This document shows positions 19,663 to 29,367 of a stretch of 32,044 nt of DNA, piece after piece. Made by a program: the position numbers and the translations under genes. The notes below the pieces were generated by a model. The model saw nothing but the letters and a program-made list of their open reading frames with translations. It had not been told where the DNA came from and did no database searches. The stretch is from NCBI GenBank assembly GCA_019155205.2, contig JAHNZQ020003150.1:1058033-1090076 (forward strand). The letters run 5' to 3'. The DNA is from Gracilaria vermiculophylla (lineage: Eukaryota; Rhodophyta; Florideophyceae; Gracilariales; Gracilariaceae). How positions within the stretch are numbered: position 1 is the first letter of the stretch; every line of letters starts with the position of its first letter.

Positions 19663-20093
19663 GAAATGATTACTGTATCAACTTTTTGTCTTATCCTGGG
19701 TATATCTGGCACGTTCTGTGGACAATATGTTGTGGGTAACTTTATTTATGGTTGTGATATCGAAATATTGAGATTTAGGATGGTCTTACGGGACATTGCA
19801 GAACATCGTGTATTAAATATATGTGCTGCAATAGCCTGAAAGCTGTACCGAAACCTTGACTTCTTTACACCACACTATAACGTAGACATACAACTTGTTT
19901 TTCATGGCTTTCCCTCTATAAAGCATGGCCCGCCAGGGAATGCCAATCTAGTACATTTGGTGCCATGACCATCCACTGCCTAGACCCCTACGGACAAGAG
20001 AGTGATATACTACAGAGTTATCCTCTTCACCACCTCGTGTGGTTGCCCAGTTAAAAGTGTCGCCAGCCATTAATGCTGTAGTGAGGACCCTAC
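19663..20093. other. spacer between inverted repeats A and B
   Basis: 431 bp with no recognisable domain. One 64-residue frame (19645-19839) starts inside repeat A and reads partly hydrophobic (FCLILGISGTFCGQYVVGNF); it is probably chance. No similarity was seen to the interior of the C/D unit. Confidence 0.5.
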
Positions 20094-20645
20094 TGTAGTA
20101 TAGTGGCTTCTAAGGAAATAGGGTGGTTTGGCCTTATGGTATAATATTCCTAAGGAGGGCTCGTATTTTATTAGCTGGGCCACGTGGTGCATAATCCCGC
20201 CCACGTGCGCTACAGTATCCTGGAGGAACGGTAGAATTATTATTTATTTTAGTTAATTTAGGCAGGTAGTTAGTACAGTAGTGAAACCTGCCGAGGTGGG
20301 CTCCCGGCTTGGTATTTAACCTGCTGGTTGAGCTCCACCTCTGGGAAGTAAAGACAAGCACCCTTGAGTTTTCATCTACTTTTCCGGTTGGAGTCTCTTG
20401 TCGATCTACGCAGGTTTCTAAGCCGCCGATCCCCAAGTCGCATCATAGCAGCGCCTGTAGGAGCATTGTCCGCCCAGTGAACCTCCTTCTCTGCTCGGTG
20501 TTTGCGGATCTCCTTTCAGAATTCCCCCGGCTCGAGACAGCGGATACCGGAGACCACTTTTAGGAACACGCGCCTTTGGAGTCAACAAAAACTCGTGCCG
20601 GACGTTGTGCTTTACTACCTCGAGAGGAGGGCTAACAGTACCACA
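20094..20645 (-). repeat. LTR-like unit B
   Basis: 552 bp. On the minus strand it begins TGTGGTACTGTTAG and ends CACTATACTACA. It is homologous to D (also 552 bp) in the same orientation and to A and C reversed. Compared with C and D it shares with A the variants CGACAAGAG and GTAGANGAA. Confidence 0.88.
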
Positions 20646-22489
20646 CCTACAGGTAGCAAAGAAAGGTCACTTTCGTGTAAAACCCCGCCACGCATATGAG
20701 GCTAAATGGGCCAGAATATCGACGAAAAAATAATCACGGAATTTGTTAAGAATTGTTATCGGGGAGTACAGACCAATTGGATCGACGAATACAGTAAGGG
20801 CACCGACTGCTAGGGTTATGTTTGTGAGATATTTGAAAAGTATAATAGAGCAAGGAGCATAAACGGCTGCTGCCATAATCTACGCACCAATCGCTTCCAT
20901 TAAAGTGCGGCCTTGTTTGACACTGTACTCATCGATTTAGTAATAAAGATGCTCATAAATATTTTGAAAGTGCTAATATCGTAGGTATCCGGTTTGGCCA
21001 TTTGACGTTTTTCCAGAGCCTGCATCGTAGAATGTAACCAAACTTCAACATCATAGGTCTCTTGTGGAGAAAGCCTTCTTTGAGTCAGTGCATCAAAGTG
21101 TCGGAAAGAGATTCAGAATAAGGGAGAGAAACTGCCTTTTTATTAGAAACTGGATTATTTTCATTCGAAGGCCCAGCTGCCACATTAAAGCTCGGGGCAA
21201 AGAAGTCCAATAGAAAAATGCTGTGTTCGAATTACTCAAGCATTCCTGGTGGTGACTGGATTTCATGAACCTCTTCGTTTACAAAAAACCTTTCAAAACC
21301 CATCCTCATTTCTCATGAGATTAAAATGCGCATTTAAGCCTAGCGTAGCTCATGCATGAATATCTCCGTGAAGTGGTCTAAGAACTGCTGGGTTCAGAGA
21401 TAAGCGAAGATAAACTCGCGTTTGCAACCTTGACTGAACTTAAACCATCTTTAGAGAAAACCAGAAACCCTTTTTCATAGCTTCTTCAAGTCTAGGAAGT
21501 ATAAAATCGTCTCCCAGTTTCACTCAAGGAAGAATAGTGTCTCTTTCAGCGTTTCGTAAAAGAAAGAAATTGTGGTATGGCAGGCACGAGTCCTCCGCGT
21601 AGGTCGGAACCTCAGAAGCAATGCTGTGGCACATAAAAGCTACAGGAAGATCAGGACTGGTGAACAGTGCCCGGCTGGTGGGTAGAATAGAACTGGTCGG
21701 TAGAGGCATTCTTGTAGGCGGTGCAGCAACAATATGAACACGTCACGGCACTGTTGAAGATTTATTGATTCCTGGGAAGGAAAGAACCATTAAAAATCTG
21801 ACTACAACGGCGTATTTATCGTCCACTTCAAACTGATAGCCGCTAATTTGATTGCACGCATAAGGAGCAGCCGTCTAGGTAACCTAACCTAATAGGGCCT
21901 ACTTCTAGCTCTGGTTTAATTACTGGGACAGCGCTACGTCCAGTATGGCTTGGAATTCCTTGGCGTTATACGGAATGTTCGCATCCAGATTGAAAACACC
22001 GAGATACTTGTGAGTCTCAACACAGGAATGGTTGGATAGACAAAAGGCGCAACCAGAGGGAGAAAATGAGCTGCCTGGAATGCGTTCTTACAGCAAAAAT
22101 GCAAAACCAACATTGCAAGCAAAGGGAAAGACTGTTAATGGTGAAACCCCAAATTTTGGTTGCAAATGGACAGTCCAGAAAATTTTAACAGCCAGAATTT
22201 GCGAAGAAAGGGGAGTTAAAATGCCCAAGAGCTAGAAAAAGTCGCATTGGCTCCACCAATCGGGGCGCGGGAAATATATGGACCGACGGATATCCCCCTT
22301 CTGAAAGGGAGGCTAGATAATATTGTACGAATGCATCGTACGCAAGTTCGATCGTCGGTGATTTTCCCTGGGCTCATCTCTCGTGCCTCCTGCTCACCGC
22401 TCCCAATCCATTAACCAATTAGTATGAAATTCTCGATTGAAGCAGTCCATGTGAGGCAGAGTGCGACAGATCCTATTAAATATATATAC
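20646..22489 (-). pseudogene. decayed unidentified coding relics, with one weak BEL/Pao-like stretch
   Basis: Several minus-strand stretches look like broken coding sequence. One at 21709-21480 contains SYAEDSCLPYHNFF-like text (residues around 40-55 of the frame), then DDFILPRLEEAMKKGFWF. Others at 21300-21060 include FFVNEEVHEIQSPPGML, and 20876-20667 includes FVDPIGLYSPITI. The last resembles the V...FDPLGLLSPVTI segment of Pao-type retrotransposon polyproteins, but alone it is weak. Repeat B cuts off whatever continued on the low-coordinate side. The plus strand shows nothing recognisable. Family uncertain. Confidence 0.3.
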
Positions 22490-23017
22490 TATAGTACCGT
22501 CAGTTCTCTTTTCGATGTAGCAGCGCATAACGTCCGTTACGATTTTTTTAACTCCAAAGGCACGAGTTCCTAAAGGTGGTCTCCGGTAGCACTATCGCGA
22601 GCCGGGGGAATTCTGAGACGAGATCCGCAAACATCAAGGGGAGTGGGAGGTTCACTGGGTGGACAATGCTCCTACAGGCGTTGCAACGAGGCGACCTGGG
22701 GATCGGCGGCTTAGAAACCTTAGGATGATTGACGAGAGTCTCCAACCGGAAAAATAGACGTAGTCTCAAGGGTGTTTGGTTTCCTTCTCCAGAGAAGGAG
22801 CTCGTTAGGCACATTACGTATTGAGCCGGAAGCCCGTCTCGGTAGATCTCACTACTGTAGTAATTACCCGCACAAAATAATTAAAATAAATATAAATTCT
22901 ACCGTCTCTCTAGGATACTGGAGCGCGCGAGGGCCGAGTCATGCACCGCATGGCTCATTTAATAAAATGCGCCATAAAGCCACTCCACAATAACACCTTA
23001 GGATCCACTGTACGACA
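22490..23017 (+). repeat. LTR-like unit C
   Basis: 528 bp, beginning TATAGTACCGTCAG (D has TGTGGTACCGTCAG, so two G-to-A changes at the tip) and ending CCACTGTACGACA. An AATAAA signal lies near 22962. It shares with D the variants GACGAGAG, ATAGACGTAG and ACCCGCACAAA. The preceding bases (AAATATATATAC) are not a polypurine tract and the following ones (TACCCCCTTTCC) are not a recognisable tRNA primer site. Confidence 0.88.
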
Positions 23018-23737
23018 TACCCCCTTTCCAGAACGGCACCACGTCCTCGAGGTGCATCTTTCCATACCTCGGTTCGTAGGCGGCTTTTATCTATGCTTAT
23101 GTCAGCGCGGCCCCCGGCGATATGAGTCATTCCCTCCTTCAGGCGTACCTAAATACTTCCCTTTTCCCGCGCGGCGTACCAACTGCCGGCTCGTGTTTAT
23201 CCCTTGCAGCGTTTTTGGGCCCCTGGCTCTTCTTGACCCAGCCTGGTATTCTCCTTCTTGGCGTACCCATCGGTGCTACCGCGACAGTCAGTGGCGTGGT
23301 ATTCCGCTCACTCGAGTGTCTCGTGTATGGCGCAGGCCTTTGACCTCTGCGGCCGGAGCGTAGGTCAGTCGAGAATGTTCGCTGTCTCCTTCGAGGCATT
23401 CAACTCCCTGATTCCTTCGAGGATCCCTTTTTGGGGAACGCACGAATAGTCGCTTCCGCTCGTTCCTTCCCTGTGAAGGTGTCTCATCGCATAATCTTCT
23501 TGCCTGCGCCTCCGTCGGTCTCCACTGGGTATGAACTCGTTCCTAGCCATGGTGCTTCATACCTCGCTTGTCTCCCGTCGTCCGTCTTCTCCGCGCATTC
23601 CGCGAAGGCGTCTCGACGCGGCTGCCTCCTCGGTCGGGCGCATAGCTGCAGGCCGCTCCCCAAGCGGCGTTACGTCACTCTTCTCAGGGGCTATGACACG
23701 TTCAGTCGCAATTCTTGCAGCTGCGTAGACCTTCGGC
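23018..23737 (+). other. leader between repeat C and the plus-strand ORFs
   Basis: 720 bp, GC-rich and open in several frames. One 73-residue frame (23122-23343) is hydrophobic (LAAFLGPWLFLTQPGILLLG), but overlapping frames on both strands are equally open, so composition may explain it. No domain recognised. Confidence 0.45.
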
Positions 23738-24544
23738 ATGACTTCTCCAGCTCAGGCGCCTACGTATCTGTTCGATCCTGAATTGTATTACACCTCTACC
23801 AGTGCAACATTTCGCCCAGGGGATCACTTCAATCATCGTGCCACGCGGGTCTACGTGCCGTTCAACAACAGGCGCGTCAGTCTCGCGTGCCCCGTAGAGG
23901 ATTACACCCACCAGTTTAGACCATAACTTAAGGCGATGCGATTTCGCGCCGTACCGGAGGTTGCTTGGAAGGACCAGAAGCGGAACCGGGTGGACACCTT
24001 TCACGCTCACTGGCTCCAAACTCCGGTGCACGGTGACAACGCTCCGACCACGACGGGACACTGCGACACTCTTTACCTCAAGTGCGCCGAAGAGCGGGAG
24101 GTCCAGGCGCCACTCCAGATGCTCCTTCACAAAAAGAGTTTGCACCCGCGAGCAGGGCGGCCCGGAAGCATCGACGATAGAGGCTGTGCCCTCGCAGTGG
24201 TGCCCTTGGAGCCCCGTCACGATCGCCTCTACTGTCTCAACCACAATCGTTGGTGGACGCACCTAGTGGATGAGATCCGAGTGCGGACCGCCTTTGCGTA
24301 CTTTTACGGTTGGGACAACACGGAATTTCACGACATTCCTTCCAGGAAACGCCCTAAGTACTGCCTCAAGGTGAACGACTCCTGGAGGAACTACTGGGTA
24401 TCCCCGCACCTCTGTGTGGCGCCACCCATTACCTTAGAGTATCACACCTCGGAGGTTCTGGATCCCCTTGAATCCTTCGGGCGTTTCGTCATGTTGATTG
24501 ACTCGACAGAGTTCGCGGTCGGTACCCTGATGACGTGTCTCTAA
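23738..24544 (+). pseudogene. C/D element plus-strand ORF1, unknown protein
   Basis: An ATG at 23738 opens a frame that runs to TAA at 24542-24544 with a single internal TAA at 23924-23926, giving about 268 residues. It starts MTSPAQAPTYLFDPELYY and later contains HDRLYCLNHNRWWTHLVDEI, FAYFYGWDNTEFHDIP and VNDSWRNYWVSPHLCVAPP, rich in Trp, Tyr and His. I see no zinc knuckle, protease, RT or capsid motif. Its place just inside an LTR-like repeat is where a Gag would lie, but I cannot support that by motif. After 24544 the frame shows further stops and a frameshift, then ORF2 begins. The opposite strand is also partly open (24262-23702), but the shared-frame continuation through one stop favours the plus strand. 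Confidence 0.5.
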
Positions 24545-24756
24545 GCAGCAGACGAAGACGTCACTTTCTATACTCGGTGCCGTGACGATCGCCTCTTCTT
24601 GGATTCTTCGTATTAGCCAACCGCCGGACTTTTTCTCCCCTTGTCGTCGTCGATTATACGGGTCCTGCGCTCCTTTGGAATTAAAAACCTGATCAAGGGC
24701 ACCGCGTATAGCGATTGAAAGGCGGAGAAGCTGCTGTATGACAACCTTCAGATGGC

Positions 24757-25620
24757 GTGGACGATACGTCGGGCTTCTTTTGGTTTAACCATGGCGAAGA
24801 CAAATTCCACTCTACTGTGAGGAGTTTCAATGAAGACGATAGCGGGCGAGCCTACACGACCTTTCCCCGTCTTGCACCTTCTCGTGTTCCATATGTGCCA
24901 CAACTCCGTGTCCCCGACTATGATCCCATGGTGGAGAGCCTGGCGACTAGCATGCCCTGTCGGTCACTGGCTCCGTCTCAGCTTGTGGCTGAGCTTTCTG
25001 AGATCGGGACACATCATCCAGCCTCGATGCCGGATCCTCCCGAAGCGGTGGCCGCCGTGTCTCTTACGAAAGAGGACGAGATTAATCCTGGCTCGGTTGT
25101 TCCGGCCCCGGTTACGCAATCCCGACTACGGAGTATCCCTGCCCCTGTTGTTCAGCCTCACCTTAGGTGCGTTCCGGTTCCCGTACCGCCGTCACCTCCG
25201 GTGTCGCCTACTTTGACCCTGGTCCTGCTGACCTCCTCGGCGGTGCCTGTCGCATCTCTTCGAGCGGCCTCTGTCCCAGCCGGTCCGCCGTTCGCGACTC
25301 TATCCGTGGCGATTATTGTTGCGTCGACGGAGGTTGCCGCTTCCGGTGCACCCTTGGGCAGGTTATCCTCTGGAGCTCTGAGTGCTGCCTACCAGGAGTT
25401 AGTGCAAATGTGCGTGGTGACAAGTCGTCCCACTCCGGCTTCTCCTGTTGAGGCTCTGCGCGAGGCGCGTACCTTGGTCCTAGAACTCCATAAGGCCCGA
25501 GCGGACCGAGCCTCGATGGCGTCAATCAGGGAGAGCCTGGCGGAACTCTTCGAGAGCCAAGTTCTTACGGCGAAAGCGCGCCTCGAGGCGGAGTGTACGA
25601 CACGATTTGGGGACCTGTAG
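24757..25620 (+). CDS. C/D element plus-strand ORF2, proline-rich protein with C-terminal helix, unknown
   Basis: 287 residues, uninterrupted. Residues 1-60 are mixed (SGFFWFNHGEDKFHSTVRSF) and probably continue ORF1 across a frameshift between 24544 and 24757. Residues about 60-200 are rich in Pro, Val, Ala and Ser (VPVPVPPSPPVSPTLTLVLL), likely disordered. Residues about 225-287 (EALREARTLVLELHKARADR and onward) look like a charged coiled coil ending in FGDL and TAG. No catalytic or metal-binding motif is seen. It lies tail to tail with the pol on the opposite strand. ORF1 and ORF2 together could be a Gag-like structural protein of about 600 residues, or an extra antisense ORF like those some plant gypsy elements carry near the 3' LTR. 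The start codon is uncertain. Confidence 0.5.
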   Translation: MDDTSGFFWFNHGEDKFHSTVRSFNEDDSGRAYTTFPRLAPSRVPYVPQLRVPDYDPMVESLATSMPCRSLAPSQLVAELSEIGTHHPASMPDPPEAVAAVSLTKEDEINPGSVVPAPVTQSRLRSIPAPVVQPHLRCVPVPVPPSPPVSPTLTLVLLTSSAVPVASLRAASVPAGPPFATLSVAIIVASTEVAASGAPLGRLSSGALSAAYQELVQMCVVTSRPTPASPVEALREARTLVLELHKARADRASMASIRESLAELFESQVLTAKARLEAECTTRFGDL

Positions 25621-25889
25621 GTGTAAGAAACCCTTACGATGGGACGTACGTCCCGTTAGCCGCGGAATAAAAGATCTTTTAGTTGGCGCAGATGCTCCGT
25701 CAACGGTAGTTGCAATACAACTGAGCCGTGCCCGCGCGCTCAGTGAAACGAAGTGCCGCCGCGGGAGCGTGCGAAAACCGGGCCACGGCGTCCTGGAGGC
25801 GAAAAAGAGAACTCTAGGTGGGGGTTAGATAGCGGAGACGAAAAATAACTCCGGTCGGGGGCCCCTCCCTCTTCCATAAACGGAAACGC
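25621..25889. other. convergent intergenic segment between plus-strand ORF2 and minus-strand pol
   Basis: 269 bp between the two stop codons, without a gene. A short inverted repeat AAACGCC/GGCGTTT (25884-25907) overlaps the pol stop and would fold into a small hairpin. No polypurine tract of either strand was identified here. Confidence 0.5.
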
Positions 25890-26909
25890 CTATGTGAAGA
25901 GGCGTTTTTGCACCAGATTGGCATGGTATCTTCTGTTGAAGTTTTCCGGGATGTGTCCTGGAGTTTCATCCGTGTCGTCCTTTGACGTCTACCCGTACCA
26001 GCGGACCCGGTACAGTATCCTTGCGGGGGTTTGTCAGTGGGAGACGATATGGTCCACCGCGTAGAGGATATCACCTTGAAAGGTCATGATGGCATCGTGA
26101 GTTTCTATCAATGGTTCACCGAAAGGTGTGATGAGGTTCCCAGTATCCAACGGGGTCGTCACTCCTGAGCTGGTCAGATGACAATGTTCCGCGCGTGGCC
26201 CCTGAGGTAGGGTGGCAGGCATTCCTGAAGGGCTGCGCGTCGGGACTTTCGTCACCCTATCACGGGAGACGACGTCTCGGGGCCCGTTTATCTCAATGTC
26301 GAAAGTGCCCCCATACGTGCCCTGGACTTCATTAGGCCCTGAGGTGTTCGGCGCTAACTTGTGCGTGACGTCCGGCGGTTCATCGGACGTCTCTCCAGGT
26401 TCATCGAGGAAAACCTCGTTTCTTTCCTTCAGGTGGGGGCCTTCCCTCACCTTCCGGTCGAAATTTTGTTTACATCTACCCTGCGAGGCGTTGGGTCTCT
26501 CGTTTGCGAGAGAGAGTACGTCCTCATGCCGTCTTAAGATGGAGCGTTTTGCTTGCGTCGCTGTTCGTGCCTGTGGCCCATCCGTCGGGTGTGCCGTGGC
26601 ACGTGCCGCAATGACGGTACGAGGCGGGATGCGCCAGAGCACCAGATTGAAAGGAGCGGTTCCTGTGAAGCAGTGTACCTATAGGTTGTATGCATACGTG
26701 AGTGGGCCCACATATGTGTCCCAATCCTTCTGGTGGTCGGCGACGTAGTGTTTCAGCCTTGAAACGATGGTCTTGTTATACATCTTCGCTTGTAAGTTGG
26801 TCTGAGAGTGAAAAGCAGGCGTAAACAACTGTTTCATCCCCAGCATTCCGTGAATGGCGCTGAATAGCTTCGCCGCAAACTGGGGCCCGTAGTCCGTAAG
26901 GAGGTACAA
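25890..26909 (-). pseudogene. C/D element pol: integrase core end, C-terminal domain and chromodomain
   Basis: This is the last part of the minus-strand polyprotein. The second catalytic Asp is in MYLLTDYGPQFAAKLF. The stretch that should carry the catalytic Glu reads HSQTNLQAKMYNKTIVSRL, with Lys (codon AAG) where the family has Glu (GAG), so the enzyme would be dead. After a TAG (26679-26681) the same frame continues through a charged C-terminal domain (NFDRKVREGPHLKERNEVFL). It ends with a chromodomain: ILYAVDHIVSH, stop, ARILYRVRWYG, stop, SKDDTDETPGHIPENFNRRY, to TAG at 25890. Both stops lie in the same frame. The chromodomain places the pol among chromoviruses. Confidence 0.85.
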
Positions 26910-28016
26910 CGGTATCCTATATTGGTAAGCCTAGTGCTCCGCATAGGTGTCGGCAACTACTGCTGCAGTGGTGCTCCGGATGGGAATGGCGCGCAAGGTC
27001 TTCGAGAACCAATCAGTGATCACGAGAATATATCGGTACCCTCGCTTTGTCTTAGAAAAAGGGCTTAAGATGTCCATGACCACGAACTCCAAAGGTCCTG
27101 AAGGTTGGAACAGAGTGAGCGGCGTCCAGTGTCTACGGATATTCCCCCTAGCGGCGGCGCACAAATAGCAATCCGCCACCGTTTGGAAGGCATCATTAGC
27201 CATGTTCGGCCAATAAAACTCCCTCCTTATGGTGAAATACATACGCAATCCACCGGGGTGCCCGGCGAGGCGAAGATAGTACGAGAGATATAGCACCCTC
27301 GCCCGTAGTCTTGTCTGGTCCACCGTTTGAAGAGCTCTCTCCAGGGGGACGCGGCGTACAAGTATGGCACCCCGGTCGACATCGAATGATGGTGTTAGAC
27401 TCATCACAGTGGCGAGGCACTCCTTACAGTACACATCTGTACTCTGCTCCTTCAGAAACTCCGCTATGGTGACGGGGATATCTTTTTTTTCTTCCTCAAC
27501 AAAGGCCATCACCTCAGGGAGCCAGCTATACCTGCCTCCAGGTTCACAGCATTCCAAGCATTCTCCATCGGAGCCTTCCTTCCCGTCTGCGTCCTGGCTT
27601 CCTAGATACGTAATCGTGTCTTCTGAATATGTTAAGTCTTTTCCCTCGGTGAAGATTTGCGAGTGCGCGTCCGCTGCCTGGTTGTTTACGCCAGGACGGT
27701 GGACGATGTCAAACTCGAACTCCAGGAGGCCTAGCCTCCAAAGCGCACCTCTCAGGTATGGTCGTAAAAGCAACACCGCCGAGACGATGGCGAGACATTC
27801 ACGCTCCGAGGTCGAATAGTTCCGTTCCGTAGGTGTAAGATTGTGACTCCAGTATCCTACAGGTTGAAGTCCACCTTCAGGTTATTCCTGTAAGAGGGCA
27901 CATCCGACCAGATATTTAAAGCCGTCAGTGTCCAGAACAATTCTGCCGTGCCGCTTCGGTTGTACCAAGATCAGTGGCTCTATGAGTCTCCTCTTCAGGG
28001 TATTAAAGGCTTCAAA
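26910..28016 (-). pseudogene. C/D element pol: RNase H (internally deleted) and integrase N-terminal half
   Basis: In the frame that continues from RT, RNase H reads RIVLDTDGFKYLVGCALLQE, a stop, then GYWSHNLTPTERNYSTSERE and LAIVSAVLLLRPYLRG. Directly after LRGA comes LWRLGLLEFEFDIVHRPGVN. The family normally has about 25-30 residues between them, including a TDH segment with a catalytic Asp, so there is an in-frame deletion. Integrase begins with its zinc-binding region (AGHPGGLRMYFTIRREFYWP, then CYLCAAARG), then the first catalytic Asp in FVVMDILSPFSKTKRGYRYI and VITDWFSK. A TAG at 26931-26933 replaces the residue after YAEH (usually Trp). RNase H and integrase would complete reverse transcription and insertion. 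Confidence 0.87.
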
Positions 28017-29363
28017 TTAGTCGTCCGTCACGATAGCCAATTGCATCGGCTTTTTATTCTCCAAGACGCGATCTAACGGCGTCGCCATACGGAAGAAACT
28101 CGGGAGAAACCTCCGAAAGACATTACACAATCCCAAGAAGGAGCGGAGCTCTGTCTGGTTCCTGGGAGGATGAGCTTCCTTGATGGCTTCTTGACTTTCC
28201 GTGGAAACCTGTAGGTAGACCGGGAGCACAACGTGCCGCGGGTAATCCATCAAAAACTTGAAAAAGAAGCATTTCTTCAGCTTCAAGGTGAGTCTGGCGT
28301 CCTTCAGGAGTTGAAGCACGTGATTCACATGCGTGAGGTGCTGCTCCACGCTGCGGGAGTATATGATGACATCGTCAACATATATTAAAGCGTACTGCCA
28401 CTTTACATTTGACAGGATTATGTCCACCGCTCGTTGGATCGTAGTGGGTGCATTCTTCAATCCAAATGGCATCTTTTGGAATCTGAAAATTCCACAGTGC
28501 AAGGTAAACGTTGTCTTATCCTTATCCGAATCATCCATCTCAACCTGCCAGTAGCCGCTGATGGCATCCTGCGTGGAGAAAACGGACGCACCATCTAAGG
28601 AGTCGATACGTTCATCCATACAGGGTATCGGGTACGAATCGCGTACCGTCACCTCGTTGAAGCGTCTATAGTTAATTCAGAACTTCAAGGAGCCATTTTT
28701 CTTCTTCTCAAACACTGCCGGGGGAGACGATTCGCAATTGGAGGGCTCAATAACGCCCATGCCCAGCATTCAGTGAACCTCATCGCGTTCGAAATCGCGC
28801 GCATGGGGTCCGGCCCTCCTCGGGAGTGTGTGTACTGGTTTCGCATTAGGCATAAGCTGGATCCGGCGCTTGGCCAGGCTCACCAGCTCCAGGCGACCAG
28901 AACACGTGCCCTCAAAGGCGGATAGCATCTCCACTATCCTATTGCGATACTCTTCGAAATCTTCGCCAATTTGGATCTTCTCCTGCCAAGTGGCAGCATT
29001 CTCTTCCTCTGCAGCCGTTGATGTCGCTTCAGCCTCCATGGTGGCGATTTCATCGCGTTCCGCATGGTCTTCCGCACGAAGAAGATCAGCCAGTCCTGCA
29101 GGGGCGGGTAGTGCCCATCCGACGACAGTTCTTTTCTGGAGCCGTGACGATGGCTCCTTCAGGTTGGCGATCACGACCCTGAAGGGAATGTTCGGCACTA
29201 CTTCCATAATGCCGTTTTCCATCATAGAGTGCTGCTTCGTCGTCAGGTGTGGACTCCCCTGTAGGAATAGAAGGCCAGATGCCGAGGTCTGCACCCAAAC
29301 TTCGGCCTGACTCCTCGCGGGTATTTCGATACTACTAACCACCCGAAGCTTTTTTAACTGCAT
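28017..29363 (-). pseudogene. C/D element pol: protease-RT linker and reverse transcriptase
   Basis: The frame opens at ATG 29363, five bases inside repeat D, with a segment (SSIEIPARSQAEVWVQTSA) that in gypsy polyproteins lies between protease and RT. Gag and the protease motif are therefore missing, and the frame stays open back into the repeat for several codons. An acidic linker follows, then RT: GRLELVSLAKRRIQLMPNAK, GMGVIEPSNCESSPAVFEKK, INYRRFNEVTVRDSYPIP, ASVFSTQDAISGYWQVEM (first catalytic Asp), FQKMPFGLKNAPTTIQR and ALIYVDDVIIYS (intact YVDD). In-frame stops lie at 28770-28772, near 28681 and at 28017-28019, and there is no frameshift. RT catalytic motifs are intact. Confidence 0.9.
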
Positions 29364-29367
29364 CTCA

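Larger units (their letters stand above)
19105..20645. mobile_element. 1.54-kb element with inverted long terminal repeats A and B
   Basis: Repeat A (19105-19662) and repeat B (20094-20645) are homologous over their whole lengths and inverted relative to each other around a 431-bp spacer. A and B share substitutions that C and D lack, which suggests they belong to one insertion. No pol or other known domain lies in the spacer. No target-site duplication was found at the outer edges (...CTAAATA and CCTACAG...). It would be a non-autonomous relative of the C/D unit if the inverted-terminal-repeat reading is right. Alternatively A and B are two solo LTRs that inserted in opposite orientations. 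Confidence 0.5.

Noticed and set aside
19105..23017. A and C (both plus) as 5' and 3' LTRs of one element, with B and D (both minus) as the LTRs of another
   Set aside because: The two elements would have to interleave. Shared variants also pair A with B and C with D. No polypurine tract precedes C or B and no primer site follows A or D.
23765..23785. tRNA-like B box (GTTCGATCC)
   Set aside because: No A box at the right distance and no cloverleaf; it lies within the plus-strand ORF1. Other TCGAA/TTCGA hits in the window were equally unsupported, so I call no tRNA.
23702..24262. 186-residue minus-strand frame opposite ORF1
   Set aside because: The plus strand here belongs to a longer frame continuing past one stop and has its own ATG. 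The minus frame has no motif and does not connect with pol, which ends at 25890.
26212..26748. 178-residue plus-strand frame
   Set aside because: It is the antisense shadow of the integrase C-terminal domain, whose minus-strand frame connects with the rest of pol.
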